Assembly: GCA_010015805.1 (NCBI GenBank)
Contig: ML978128.1
Span: forward strand, 1,488,001 to 1,552,000
Length of the DNA: 64,000 bases
Source of the DNA: Rhizodiscina lignyota
Lineage: Eukaryota; Ascomycota; Dothideomycetes; Aulographales; Rhizodiscinaceae
Direction: 5' to 3'
Part shown: positions 11,680 through 22,132 of the stretch, piece by piece
How positions within the stretch are numbered: position 1 is the first letter of the stretch
Layout: each line of letters starts with the position of its first letter
Made by a program: the position numbers and the translations under genes
Notes under the pieces: model-generated
Told to the model about the DNA's origin: nothing
Databases searched by the model: none
Seen by the model: only the letters and a program-made list of their open reading frames with translations

Positions 11680-12897
11680 ATGGTTCTGTCTAATAAATTC
11701 CGTCATTTGGCACTTCTATTGACCGCTTCTGGTCTGGCCTCTGCGGCGCCTGCGGCATATGGAAACCTTTCAAAACATTACGCGCTTGAAGCTATCCAGG
11801 CAACAAATACCCTCCAGAAACTCTTTTACAATGGAACAAGTGGGCTTTACTTTGCCATCAATTCCACAAACAATTCTACTGCGCCCGTGTGGTGGAACTC
11901 GGCCAATTGTATCACCACCCTTGCGGACTTGACGGCCATCGATGGGTCGGTTAGCAACACGACAAATCCGATTTTCGCAAATTCTTTCGAGAACGCGCCG
12001 GCATATGTCTTGAATCAAAAGAAGATTGATCCTCAGAACACCTGCATCGGGCAATGGCCGTGGACTTGCCCACCTGGCGTTGAGCCGGAAGAGATTACTC
12101 CTGGTGGATTCGATAACGACTTCTTCGATGACGCTGGCTGGTGGGGTCTAGCATGGGTTAGTGTCTTCGACGTCACTCAAGATGAGACATATCTCAATCA
12201 AGCTGTCGACATATTCAACCGGATGCTATCCGAAGGTTACAACGCAACTTGCGGTGCCATGTGGTGGAACAAAGAGCATGAACAGCAGAACGCAATAACG
12301 AATGAGCTATTTTTAAGCTTGGCAGCCCATATTGGAAACAGAGTTGATAACAGCGACTATTACAGAGGATGGGCTACGAAGCAGTGGGATTGGTTCCAAA
12401 ATAGTGGCTTAATCCAACCGTCTGGTCTTGTTGTCGACACGCTGAACAATGCCACTTGCCAGGCAAACACAAATGACCCAAGCTTCTCATACAATCAGGG
12501 CGTCATTTTGGGCGGACTGATTGAGCTCAACAAACTTGACCCGAATGGCACGTACATCGACATTGCCAATACAATAGCGAAGGCCGCGATCGCCAACCTA
12601 TCCGATGCGAACGGCATTCTCACTGAGTTTAATTCGAACGGCAATCCCGACCTTGGACTCGATTTGCCAACGTTCAAAGGTGTCTTCGCCAGGAATCTGC
12701 AATTTCTGCAACAGGAGACGAAAGACTCCAGCTATGCAAGCTACATCAGGAAGAACGCGGACAGCATCTGGAACACTGACCGTTCCACGATCAACGGCAC
12801 CCTTGGCACTGTGTGGGATCAGTACTTTGGCCAAGATCTTCCTCAAGGTCATTGCGCTGCGATGGATATGCTTGTAGCTGCGGCGGCTGTAAGCTGA
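11680..12897 (+). CDS. Secreted glycoside hydrolase family 76 (alpha-1,6-mannanase-like)
   Basis: This intronless gene encodes 405 aa. A signal peptide is visible at residues 1-22 (hydrophobic LALLLTASGLASAAPA). The GH76 fold is indicated by the catalytic twin-aspartate motif FFDDAGWWGLAWV (Asp150-Asp151) and by aromatic substrate-site motifs (PVWWNSANCITTL, GAMWWN, FSYNQGVILGG). About ten N-glycosylation sequons are present. Members cleave alpha-1,6-mannan in fungal cell-wall glycoproteins; the Dfg5/Dcw1 subgroup also attaches GPI proteins to the wall. This protein ends in AAAAVS without a long hydrophobic GPI-signal tail, so a freely secreted enzyme is more likely than a GPI-anchored one. 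Start ATG at 11680 follows a CT-rich leader. The exact substrate is inferred only from the family. Confidence 0.92.
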   Translation: MVLSNKFRHLALLLTASGLASAAPAAYGNLSKHYALEAIQATNTLQKLFYNGTSGLYFAINSTNNSTAPVWWNSANCITTLADLTAIDGSVSNTTNPIFANSFENAPAYVLNQKKIDPQNTCIGQWPWTCPPGVEPEEITPGGFDNDFFDDAGWWGLAWVSVFDVTQDETYLNQAVDIFNRMLSEGYNATCGAMWWNKEHEQQNAITNELFLSLAAHIGNRVDNSDYYRGWATKQWDWFQNSGLIQPSGLVVDTLNNATCQANTNDPSFSYNQGVILGGLIELNKLDPNGTYIDIANTIAKAAIANLSDANGILTEFNSNGNPDLGLDLPTFKGVFARNLQFLQQETKDSSYASYIRKNADSIWNTDRSTINGTLGTVWDQYFGQDLPQGHCAAMDMLVAAAAVS

Positions 12898-13868
12898 TTA
12901 CCGCAAGCTGTTTAATCCGAGTGTCTATGGTTTTCAGGGTGGCGCTTGGGTCCGGTATGTAATAAGTATATTGGTAATGTTTAGATGTATATGTATGGCT
13001 GTATATATTGGATGATATGATATGGGTCTTATTTCGCGCATAATAGATGTAACTAGTTACTAAACGGTCTAATTGAATGGGATAGGCGCGGAGTTAAAGT
13101 TTCTTGTCTTCGGAATGTTCCTTTATTGTCAGCCTCAGTTCATCCATTCTTCAAAATCGCCGTAAAGAGCTCGAGCCTTAAAAGATTTGAGAGCTAGGTA
13201 GCGATGCTCTACTTCCCCGCAGCTGAACCTTCGCAATGATCCGATATCTATCCCAAAATAGACTAACGCATTACCAAATCAGGAAGTGGCCGAAGTATCC
13301 AGCTATGGGAACATTAGATATTGGCTTGAGAAGAGTTGGCGTCCATTTATCATCCCCGTGCAAGCAGAATTCAGTGAAAAGCAACAGACGACTATCTCTC
13401 GACTTCTCGGTTCAATACAAACGCTGTGACAAACCATCCAGATTGTCACAGGACGCACAACTACCTTCTTTATTGCTCGCAACAGGAGCGAGGCGCTTGA
13501 AGGTTAACGTTCAGCCGTATCACTAAGACCAGTCGAATTGTCCACAGCAAGTCAAACCACCGTCACACGTTCAGTACAGGAATAATTGCTTCTTTGTTGC
13601 ACACTTGCCGTCTTATCCAGCACGCCCAGCCTCCTTGCCCCTCAACGTCTCATATTGGCCCCACTTCACCTGCGCGCAGATTTCGCGCGTCGTGCGGCTA
13701 CGGATCGGTCAAGTGGCTACTGTCTTACCCCAGACCCTGCTGTGTTTGATTGGGCTGTAGAAGAAACAGGTCCAGTCCTTTCTGGCCGCACAAACCACGC
13801 AACAGCGGGATGATGCAGGGCCGAACTAAGGTAGGAAAGTGGCGGGGTCTGGACTGACATGTGACCTC
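12898..13868. other. Intergenic region, nothing supported
   Basis: This stretch lies between the GH76 gene and the promoter of the metallothionein-like gene. Short open frames have no recognisable motif. Confidence 0.5.
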
Positions 13869-13869
13869 T

Positions 13870-13888
13870 ATTGGCTACCTTATATAAG
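13870..13888 (+). promoter_or_regulatory. Inverted CCAAT box and TATA box of the metallothionein-like gene
   Basis: ATTGG (inverse CCAAT) at 13870-13874 is followed by TATATAAG at 13881-13888, about 130 bp before the start codon. The leader between them is rich in C, T and A (TTCCTTTCCTCCATCAAGCAA), as in strongly expressed fungal genes. I did not identify a metal-response element with confidence. Confidence 0.65.
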
Positions 13889-14015
13889 GCCCAACCACTT
13901 CTCTTTGTTCCTTTCCTCCATCAAGCAACGATAAAGATTCAATTGACGTACACGATCAACTTTTCCAGAGAATACAACTCTAGCAACACTTCAGACCAAA
14001 CTACACCACATCACA

Positions 14016-14152
14016 ATGTCTTCTTGTGGAAAGCCCGGCTGCTGCGGCGGTAACTGGTACGTCCCCGCTCGACCTCATTCGGATAGTCCAGAGGCTAACT
14101 CGTATCTAGCTCGTGCCCTCCCGGAAACTGCTCCTGCAAATGTAGGCACTGA
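14016..14152 (+). CDS. Very small Cys-rich metallothionein-like protein, 2 exons
   Basis: Exons 14016-14056 and 14110-14152 flank a 53-bp intron (donor GTACGT, branch GCTAACT, acceptor TAG). The product is only 27 aa and has eight cysteines at positions 4, 9, 10, 14, 16, 21, 23 and 25, including CSC and CSCKC clusters, plus a C-terminal His. It contains no aromatic residues. Those are the features of fungal copper metallothioneins, which are typically 22-30 aa and buffer Cu(I) or other soft metals in the cytosol. The intron falls inside a Cys codon, so neither exon looks coding alone. A TATA box and CCAAT box sit about 130-145 bp upstream. The CC pair and the GKPG and PPGN spacers differ from the Neurospora-type repeat, so the metal specificity is open. 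Confidence 0.82.
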
Positions 14153-15998
14153 AAATCTTCCGCCGTCTTCATGCTCGATCGGAAACTGACAAGCTATCTC
14201 AGAGATGCACAATCAACGCGATGACAAACATATGAAAGTCCACACCGACCGAGTTCGATCCTTCATGAACGACATTGGCATGACGCTTCGTTTCATTTGT
14301 GTATTAAATAAGCGGTTTCGGTAGCGGACGCATGGTGCATGGCAACGAGATGATACCAACAAGCATGGAACGGGTTTTGTGTAGTGAGAATAAACAAGTA
14401 GCAACGAGGAATACAATATCACGGTGGTGACACCCTGATCTCGCTCGCTAAACTGTCCTCTCTGATTGATATAATGGCTTGTGATGAAATGCCCGTCTTC
14501 ATTCTTCTCTTTCAATATGTTCGAATGGCCTGCATCGAGTTATCCCTCTCCCGATCTCACATCCGAGGGCTCGTAAAACGTATGTGGAGGTGGATACACG
14601 GGTTGTCGCTCTGATCTAGCTTCTGAGATGTGCAGGATTGGCCAGTCGGACCAGAGGCCAGACAATAGTCGCAGCGACAAAAGAGTGACGGAAGAGAGTG
14701 CATCGTGGGAACGCCCTATTAATTCAGGAAAGTTGACAATTTCTGAGAGCTTGTGACAAATGAAAATAGCGTAAGACGTATACGGCTTGAGCAAGCCATG
14801 AAGAGAACGCAACAAGACCAGGTTATGTACTCCTTAGACTTAGCTTTAGGAGACATCGCTCACTCAACGGCGGACAGTCTGAATAGGATAGGACGTAAGA
14901 CTCTCTTCGAGCTCGATTGTGCAATGCCGCACTGCCTCTCTTCCTCATCAATCAAAGATTGTTGAAAGACACCGTGAGGAAGAGCGTACACTTGTATACA
15001 AGAAGACTAGCTCCTGCACAAAGCTTCATTCCATTTGAGGCGCAAGTGCAAATCTCATGCGCTCGGTCCTGCCACTTTCGCCATCACGAGGGATCTCCAA
15101 ATTTCTAGATGAGATGATCGAAAGGTTGCAAAGCTGCAGCGTCAGGCACATGATTTCGAACTTTAGACTTTGACAGAACAGGGCGTGATATATGTACTCG
15201 GAACGGCTTACGGAGTATGATGAGAGTGATTGTGGAGAGCCGGAGACCGGGGTAGGTGAAACTGGACCAAAAAATATTAACTACGGTACCATCAGGGCAC
15301 AGGGCCACAGGCTGGCTTTATTTCCGTTTACGACTCAGCCTCGGCTCAGGCTATCGTATCCTACGACTAGGGCGTGGCACGGATACCCTACCACTCCTAT
15401 TATCTCACAGCGCTCGGCTTGCCTGCTTCCAGCAGTCGAATGTCCCAAAACGGACTTTCGGCCTTGAAAGCATCATAATTCTTCAGTCTCTTGAAAGCTA
15501 CGGCTAACTCTCCTTTGTCACAATGGAGTTCCGTAACATGTCAACCTCAAAAACCCCCTCATTGTCAGGCTCGGGGATCCTAAAATAGTTTAGCAAGCCC
15601 AAGTTGTAGTATTGACAATCTTCGCTCCACAACACAAACGAGAGCATATTTGAAAGCTCAGTTTACTATGTTTCCGACAGTGTTTATTAGAACTGCCTAG
15701 TCTCAACATATACCATCTTTGTTAACTGAAGGGGATGATCTTCTTAGCTTTTCAGTGTGTTACGTCTTCTCATTGCCAGGCCTGAAAGGAAGAAATAGAT
15801 ATCGTCCGGGCAAACTTTAACACCTAAGCGCAAGCAGCTCTCCCACTTCAAGAGAAGTGAGTCACTCTTCTGGAAGCTTAGTTTCATGTTCTTCGGGGTG
15901 TATATAATCGCAGTATACCGTTGAAAACTTTTTATGATTCACTGAATCTGGAATGTACATTACATTACTGTTCAACTTGTTGGACGCTGTGGCTAACT
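14153..15998. other. Intergenic region, about 1.8 kb, nothing supported
   Basis: It contains the 3' region of the metallothionein-like gene and the sequence beyond the stop of the minus-strand orphan gene. Only short frames without family motifs are present. Confidence 0.5.
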
Positions 15999-17495
15999 TC
16001 AACTTAAAGACCGCTTGCAGATCTTCGACATCTCCCCGTCCTCCAGCATCCTCACTACCTGCTCCAGTGCCTTCTTCTCCACATCGCTCCATGACCAATA
16101 CTTGTAATGTCTTTCGACATACCGCAGCTCCGCTCCCAACAACATACACAAATCCCTCCAGGCGCCCGCCACATCTCGTGCTACCGTGACCGCGCTTGGA
16201 TTCGGCACCATACTCGTTATGAACCGATCCCACGCCGCAAAGAACGCACCCTGCGTAGCTGCTTGATTGGTGCTGATGAGGATGTATATCTGCGAGGTCG
16301 AGGAGGGTCGCGCAACCGGCTGCGTGATGATGACGATGTTGACTCTTGCGGCGAAGAGGCCTCCAGTCGCTCGATCCGGGTCGAGAAGGATTTCCGCCAA
16401 CGGTCCGATATGGTCATCGCCGGGGCAGTTGATCTCGCCTGTAGTTTTGGAGAGACGGCCCTTAGCGCGGTCAACGCTGCAAGACCGGTAATTTGATGCC
16501 AGCTTGCATTCATTTGCCCAGCTGCTCGCGCTATTCGGCAGAGATTGATTGATTTTGTTGACGCATTGACTTGTCGGGCAATCGTCTATGGCAGCGTGGA
16601 GCTGGAAAATCGACACCGCAGTGCGATTGAACGATCGACGCACCCTCTCGCGCCATGAGTCCTCGGGCAGCAGTGCTGGCCATGTGCTCGCGAACCTGGG
16701 AAGCTGTCGTAGTCGTGAAATCCTCAGACCGAGTTCTTGCCCTTCGACAAAAATAAAAGGGATATTGTGCAGGGTTGCTTTCGCCAGCAGTCCCTGTAGT
16801 CGTAGTCCGTCGAAGACCGTGTTGAGCGTCCAGCGTGAGGTGCCTTTTTCATTATATAGCGGCCCTGTGATGGTGATTGCCTTGAATGTTGTGGTTGCCC
16901 GCCCGGATGTGACATTTGGAAAAAGGAAATGGTCCAAGAATGTGACTGACGCCGATTCGTGCCAGACGATGCCTTGCAGTCCTGTCGTTCCGAGTGTATT
17001 AGAGATTGAGACCTGCACGCGAGCAGCCGCTGCAGACAGTGTATTGGTGCTGTACTGGTGTGCAGCTCCCGTCCTCCTTGTTGGCAGTCCCCTAACTAAG
17101 GTGACATTGCCCCAACAGAATGCGTTCTCTTTCAATTGTGCGACGCCCCGGGAGCGAAAGTGCTGCCGCAAAAGCGCCAGCGCATGGTCGAAGTGATGTT
17201 GTCGGTCCCATTCATCAACAATAATGACTGCCGCAACTCCCCTCGGCGATCTTGGCCTCCGTTCACTCAGATGGAGCAGTGCCATGAGGATACGAAGCAG
17301 CGACGCGGAGGATGCAGTCGTATGGTATACAGCGAGATTCGAAGTTGAGGAAATGACTGCGTGCAGCCAATCGGACGAGTTCAAGAAGGCATCGGAGGAA
17401 GTGGCTGGAATGTCAAAAATCGCTTTGATCAGCTCTGATGTTGATGAGCATAGTGGTCCTGTCGTGCCACTTTCTGGCTGTTGGAGGGAGGCCAT
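15999..17495 (-). CDS. Hypothetical protein, 498 aa, no family recognised
   Basis: A single uninterrupted 498-codon frame starts at ATG 17495. It is coding-like in length and amino-acid composition, but I recognise no domain. Visible features are a hydrophobic stretch near residues 65-95 (SASLLRILMALLHL), a VAAVIIVDEWDRQHH segment, a cluster of cysteines in the middle (DDCPTSQCV, NECKLASNYRSCSV, INCPGDDHIGP), an INIVIITQPVARP-type beta-strand region and a basic C-terminus ending CKRSLS. There is no signal peptide. It could be a lineage-restricted protein. An undetected intron around the Cys-rich middle is possible, since this part looks different from its flanks. Confidence 0.6.
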   Translation of the reverse strand: MASLQQPESGTTGPLCSSTSELIKAIFDIPATSSDAFLNSSDWLHAVISSTSNLAVYHTTASSASLLRILMALLHLSERRPRSPRGVAAVIIVDEWDRQHHFDHALALLRQHFRSRGVAQLKENAFCWGNVTLVRGLPTRRTGAAHQYSTNTLSAAAARVQVSISNTLGTTGLQGIVWHESASVTFLDHFLFPNVTSGRATTTFKAITITGPLYNEKGTSRWTLNTVFDGLRLQGLLAKATLHNIPFIFVEGQELGLRISRLRQLPRFASTWPALLPEDSWRERVRRSFNRTAVSIFQLHAAIDDCPTSQCVNKINQSLPNSASSWANECKLASNYRSCSVDRAKGRLSKTTGEINCPGDDHIGPLAEILLDPDRATGGLFAARVNIVIITQPVARPSSTSQIYILISTNQAATQGAFFAAWDRFITSMVPNPSAVTVARDVAGAWRDLCMLLGAELRYVERHYKYWSWSDVEKKALEQVVRMLEDGEMSKICKRSLS

Positions 17496-18080
17496 ATCTG
17501 AGAGCAGTCAAAGAAATTCAGAATTGGCGATACGTTGTACAAGGAGAAGAGTGGAATTCGAGTTGGCTCCGAAATTGCGTATGGCATATAAGAAGCGGGG
17601 CTAGAGACCATTGTATGCAGCTGGTCGTGCATGCGTTGTGAAGCTGTTCGCTCGAACGCATAAGCACGGAAGACTACGACGTGAAGAGCATTATATATAC
17701 TTACAAGCTATGGTTTGGATGTGATTTCGATATCCTTCTGCATGCAAACAGTTTCTGGTGATTTTCTGCATTTCATACTACAAGCAAATGGCACTGAGAC
17801 CCTTTTTAAACTCATGTGGTCCACGCCGCATTCTACTCTGATTATGCGGATAAGCCCAATCAACTGAGAAGTATGATGGTTTTCGTTTAATACTTGCAAT
17901 CAACAAGTTTGAGTTCATCGGTCCAGTCTGTTTATTCACAGCATTTACCTGTATGGTTGTGAGATGCAGTCGCTTCCTGAACGAAGTTGTGACCTCAATG
18001 GCAAGCTCACTATTGCTCGACCAAAGTTGCAGGGACTGAAATGGGTAGATATAGCATCTCTTGTAAGGCCCAAGGGCATC
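17496..18080. other. Intergenic region of 585 bp, nothing supported
   Basis: It holds the upstream region of the minus-strand orphan gene and the 3' side of the DUF2011 gene. A TATATA stretch at 17690-17700 could be the promoter of the orphan gene. Confidence 0.45.
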
Positions 18081-18891
18081 TCATCCCGCGTCAGCCATTG
18101 ATGGATCTGCAGTATCCATCTTTTCAGCGGCCTTCTTCGCCTTATCCCGCTCCTTCTTTTTGACCTTCTTTTCTCTATTCCTCCGCGTCCTTTTCTCTCT
18201 CTCAGCTGTTTCTTTCTCTGCAGCCTCCTCTTGCGCTCGTATCCGAGCAGCTTTGGCCGCTGCCGCTTTCTTCCGCACTGCAATTCGATGTTTCTTTCCA
18301 GGCCGCCGACGGTGCTTCAGGCGAGTCTCAGCAGCCTCTTCAACCACATTATGCGCCATTAATCGCGAAAGTTGCTTTCCCGTTGCTGTGATAGTTGTGA
18401 CCCGCCACGGCATCGCGCAACCCGGCCATGGGGACTTTGCGCGTGCAAGAACCTCCTCCCCGCTGACTGCCGACTGCCTAAGTTTCTGCAACTCATGGTA
18501 CGAACGGCTCTCTGCAAAATAATAGCTCTTTGGCCGTTCTGGTACGACAAAACCAGGTGTTCCCTCGGCCAGTGATGGGGATGTCACTCGGATTTTGTTC
18601 GTCACGGAACCCTTTTCACCAGCCGATTTGAACAGGCGAAACGAAACGAACTCATCACGTTCATTATTTTTATCATCTTGTGTAGGCGCTAGATGAGGTG
18701 TTTCACGAATAGTCTCATATTGTTGCTTCGCGAAGGCAATGGAGAGCTCTTCAAGCTCTGGGTCGGGGGAGGTCGTTGGAGAGGCAGAGTAGAGGTGCTC
18801 GCGACGCACGCTGCGCAGATGTTAGTGTAAGCTATGTGATTGGAATCAAATAACTTTGGAGATACCGTTTAGCATTGGGAAGCTCGAACAT
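18081..18891 (-). CDS. DUF2011-family fungal protein, 2 exons
   Basis: A 26-bp first exon (18891-18866) encoding MFELPNAK plus two bases is joined over a 55-bp intron to 18810-18081. The join gives MFELPNAKRVRREHLYSASP, the conserved N-terminus of the fungal DUF2011 family. The protein has 251 aa. The middle contains FVSFRLFKSA and GFVVPERPKSYYFA. The last 90 residues are a strongly basic, Ala/Glu/Lys-rich segment (RRRPGKKHRIAVRKKAA, EKKVKKKERDKAKKAAEK), predicted to be a long charged helix or coiled coil and to bring the protein to the nucleus or nucleolus. The family's molecular role is not known to me. The tiny first exon is supported by the exact reading of the family N-terminus. Confidence 0.88.
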
Positions 18892-19361
18892 TTGGGTGAT
18901 AACTCGACAAATCTCTAGAATTAGCATGCACCCAAGTCCTGTGGGGAATTTCAATTCACCTGGATTAGGACTAGCGTGGTGGAAACTCCTCCCGCGACGG
19001 CTCGACACGAGACCTCCTGAATCACTCCGTGTACCCTCCAACTACCTATTCGACTGAACGATTCGCTGTCTCGTGAGATCGCAGCGCAGCGCGCTGGCTC
19101 AAATGCGAGGGATATTCTCCTAGCAAACTCCGGGACGCCTTAGCCCGATATAGACCGATTGAGCAAGGTGATACTAGAGCAATCACAACATAGTGATGCC
19201 ACTAACGAAAATCTGGAGGAGTGTGCCTCCCAGTGCATCTTGGCAATCACGAACTCGTCAAAGACAGACAGAGCCGTGGACGAGTCAACGAGCTGGGTGG
19301 GTATAAAATCTTCCCTCCGGGAATCATCAATTACAAATCTACGATTGTTATGGGCGCCTCC
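18892..19361. other. Intergenic region of 470 bp
   Basis: It lies between the start of the DUF2011 gene and the stop of the carboxylesterase gene, both on the minus strand. Nothing beyond promoter and 3' untranslated sequence is apparent. Confidence 0.45.
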
Positions 19362-21029
19362 TCAAGCCAATAGCTCCCGCGAAACGTACTGTGTATTAAT
19401 AAAATCAATACCCTCCTTCCTAAATGTGTCTGCCTCAACATGCGGCCAAGTCGCGTTGGGCACCATGTTCGTTGGATGATGGATATCATACTTTGGCCAG
19501 TGTGGCAGCAGTTCATCTGGGCTGTTCGTCATCGGATTGGGATCCAGATTGTACACAAACCTAACGTATGCTTTGCCAACCGCATTCGCTAGTCTCATGT
19601 CCGCATCATATTTCGGCGACGGCCCAAGCCATCCTGTAATATTCTGGAAGCTGAAATAAGTATTATCGAAATGTGGAACACCCAGCTCAGCCGACTGATT
19701 GTAAAGCCGGGTATCGAAGCGGTAGCTGTAGACATCAAGACCAGCCCTGGTGTAGAATTCAGCCGTTTTGCGTCTGCCAGCAATCATGACGAGGTCCCCT
19801 CCTATTGCCGCTGCACGCCGGAACTGAAGGTCTCTGTCCGGGAATATCGTACAGTTCGTAATATAGTATGGCGGTTCATTGCATGGATCGTTCGGATAAA
19901 GCTCTAACAATTTCCAGATCGTTGGCGGAGACAGGTCGTATTGTCTCCAACTATAAAAAGACTGAAAGATCTGCGAGGCATTGTTCGCTGGAGACGGGTT
20001 GAAACTAGTTCCTTCGTCCGAATTCGCTCCGATAAGGAGCGGGACCTTTTTGAAATTGTTGTCAACGAGCAGTTGGCTCGGGAAGCCGCGGAGGAAGTTA
20101 CCATCGACAAGAGGATTCCATGTTAAGCTCGGTCGACCAGCATACAATGCTTCCTGAGAGAGGTCTCTCAGACAAGCTAGTTGATCCTCGGCCGTCCAGC
20201 AGCCGACTGCTCGAGTAAGATTTTCGAAGGGTGTCGAATAGTATCCAAGTTCATGGAGTTGGGTGCCCGTCGGGCCGCCACTCTCCATTATCGCGCCACG
20301 ATACAGTCCATCATTCGTACCGTTGAAACTCAACAACTGGAATGCAATGCTCTGAGCACCAGCGCTTTCACCCCAGATAACAACTCGCCTTGGATCACCA
20401 CCGAAGGCTGCAATGTTATCTTGGACCCACTGGAGTGCCATCCGCTGATCGAGTAAACCGGCGTTGCTAGAACCTTCCAAAAACAATTCCTGTGTCTGGA
20501 GGAAGCCATACATATTTAGTCGATAATTCATGTCAACTGCAATTATCGGCTGTCCCATGTCTTGGCTAACCTTCACGACACCAGAGAGATTGTATCGTGG
20601 GTCAGCGGTACTGCCAGTGTAAAGACCTCCTCCATAGATCCAGACGAGAATTGGAAGTGGCTGTTTCGGAGCTCCGTGAGGGCGAACGACATTGATATTG
20701 AGACAATCCTCGGACATGTTGAAATTTCCCCATGGTTCTCCAGCGTATTGCATGCAGCTGTATCCATACTGTGACGCGTCTCGAACACCAGAAAACGATG
20801 CATTTAGAGGACGTGGCCAACGGAAACGAAGATCACCAAGCGGTGGTTGAGCATAAGGCATGCCCAAGAAGACGTCTTGGTCCCATTCCGGAATATATCG
20901 GCCACCATATGTGCCATTGCGCGTTCTTGCAGTCGGTACTCCTGTGCTTCTTGCCTGAATCGTCTCTGCCAAAGCAGGGACAGCACAGAAAAAAGACAAA
21001 AGTAATGATTGAAAAGCTGGGAGGATCAT
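19362..21029 (-). CDS. Secreted type-B carboxylesterase/lipase
   Basis: This intronless gene encodes 555 aa with a signal peptide (LLLSFFCAVPALA, cleavage near residue 21). It is an alpha/beta-hydrolase of the carboxylesterase/cholinesterase family: oxyanion loop VWIYGGGLYTGS near 129-140, nucleophile elbow GESAG with Ser222, acidic member in GANSDEGTSF (Glu339), and His453 in GVPHF. The N-terminal motif FLGMPYAQPPLGDLRFRWP and EDCLNINVVRP are also typical, and many sequons suggest heavy N-glycosylation. It hydrolyses ester bonds outside the cell; lipids, aromatic esters or secondary metabolites are all possible substrates. It is transcribed divergently from the secreted FAD oxidoreductase across a 1.1-kb shared upstream region. 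Confidence 0.95.
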   Translation of the reverse strand: MILPAFQSLLLSFFCAVPALAETIQARSTGVPTARTRNGTYGGRYIPEWDQDVFLGMPYAQPPLGDLRFRWPRPLNASFSGVRDASQYGYSCMQYAGEPWGNFNMSEDCLNINVVRPHGAPKQPLPILVWIYGGGLYTGSTADPRYNLSGVVKVSQDMGQPIIAVDMNYRLNMYGFLQTQELFLEGSSNAGLLDQRMALQWVQDNIAAFGGDPRRVVIWGESAGAQSIAFQLLSFNGTNDGLYRGAIMESGGPTGTQLHELGYYSTPFENLTRAVGCWTAEDQLACLRDLSQEALYAGRPSLTWNPLVDGNFLRGFPSQLLVDNNFKKVPLLIGANSDEGTSFNPSPANNASQIFQSFYSWRQYDLSPPTIWKLLELYPNDPCNEPPYYITNCTIFPDRDLQFRRAAAIGGDLVMIAGRRKTAEFYTRAGLDVYSYRFDTRLYNQSAELGVPHFDNTYFSFQNITGWLGPSPKYDADMRLANAVGKAYVRFVYNLDPNPMTNSPDELLPHWPKYDIHHPTNMVPNATWPHVEADTFRKEGIDFINTQYVSRELLA

Positions 21030-22132
21030 ATTCTACGGAAGTGTTCACTTGCCTTTGGATCTCTTGTCCCGCCGAAAGGACCAATTGCTTATATAGCACC
21101 AGTGGGCCCCTTCGCTCAGCTTCATCATTCATACCTTAGCAAAAATGGATCCGGGGAGCAAACTCTTGAGGATTTCCTCGTGGAAGTAGCGGAAACACTC
21201 TGAGGCCTCATTGCAATGGGTGACCTGATTGGAGGATAAATCGGGTCTTCTGTACTCCAAGTGGAAGATCTCTAGGAACCACCTTGAGACCCCGCATTTG
21301 TCTATAGAGTCGGTACATTCAATACCGCGGGAACACATTCCAACGGACGATAAAGCAAGTTTTTATCTAGAGAGTTTCGTTGTTCGTGTCGTGCAGAAAA
21401 GAATCCTTGATCAGGAGAAATGGTCTAACTTCGGTTTCGTGAAAACTGCGGTTGGGCAAGTAGTCAAATTCCCGAAAATCAACCATCTACGCAATTTCCA
21501 GACGACGTCGGGTTGTGAAGCTGCGGCTACATAAGGACTTCGAACAACGGCAAAAGATTGTTTATATCGCCATTAGCACCCCGCGATGCGAGGTGAGATT
21601 ACTATACTGGGGAGAAATCTGGCTGATATAGTCCAAATACAATGGAACTACGACATGCTGTCCACTTTATCATATGGAGATTCGTCTTCAACTTACCCAT
21701 CCGCCATACATTCCAGAGGGTCTTCAAATGAAGCCGAATACTCTTTTAATTTGTATGAGGCACCAATATCAACTATTTCGTACCGTTTATTCGCGGTTGC
21801 TCGGACAGATCAGACGACCAAATCATCCACTTCGACCTGGTGTTTTCCGCTCGTTACCTTCCCTACCTGGCTTCACTCTTCCTTTCCTCTGATCGTACTT
21901 TGCAAACTTCCTCTCAGACCGGTGTCGGCGGTGCGCCGATGTACTCCGTATACACCGCTAGTTCGTTTATATGAGTTCCAAGATCTCTTTTCGAAACTAC
22001 TTCTTCCTCTGCTTCAAGTACTCCATCTTCTTCAACTACTTCCTCTTCTTCAGCCAGTTGAGTATCTCCGCAAATCTGAAATACCCCAATTTGTGATTGG
22101 GCCCTCCAACTTCATCAGTAACCGTCAACATA
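21030..22132. promoter_or_regulatory. Shared divergent upstream region of esterase and FAD oxidoreductase
   Basis: The 1.1-kb stretch separates two head-to-head genes. Near the plus-strand gene it is rich in CT runs (about 21985-22065, repeats of CTTCTTC and TCAACTACTTCC), a common feature of fungal core promoters. A plus-strand open frame here encodes a low-complexity Leu/Ser-rich peptide and is not convincing. Confidence 0.5.
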
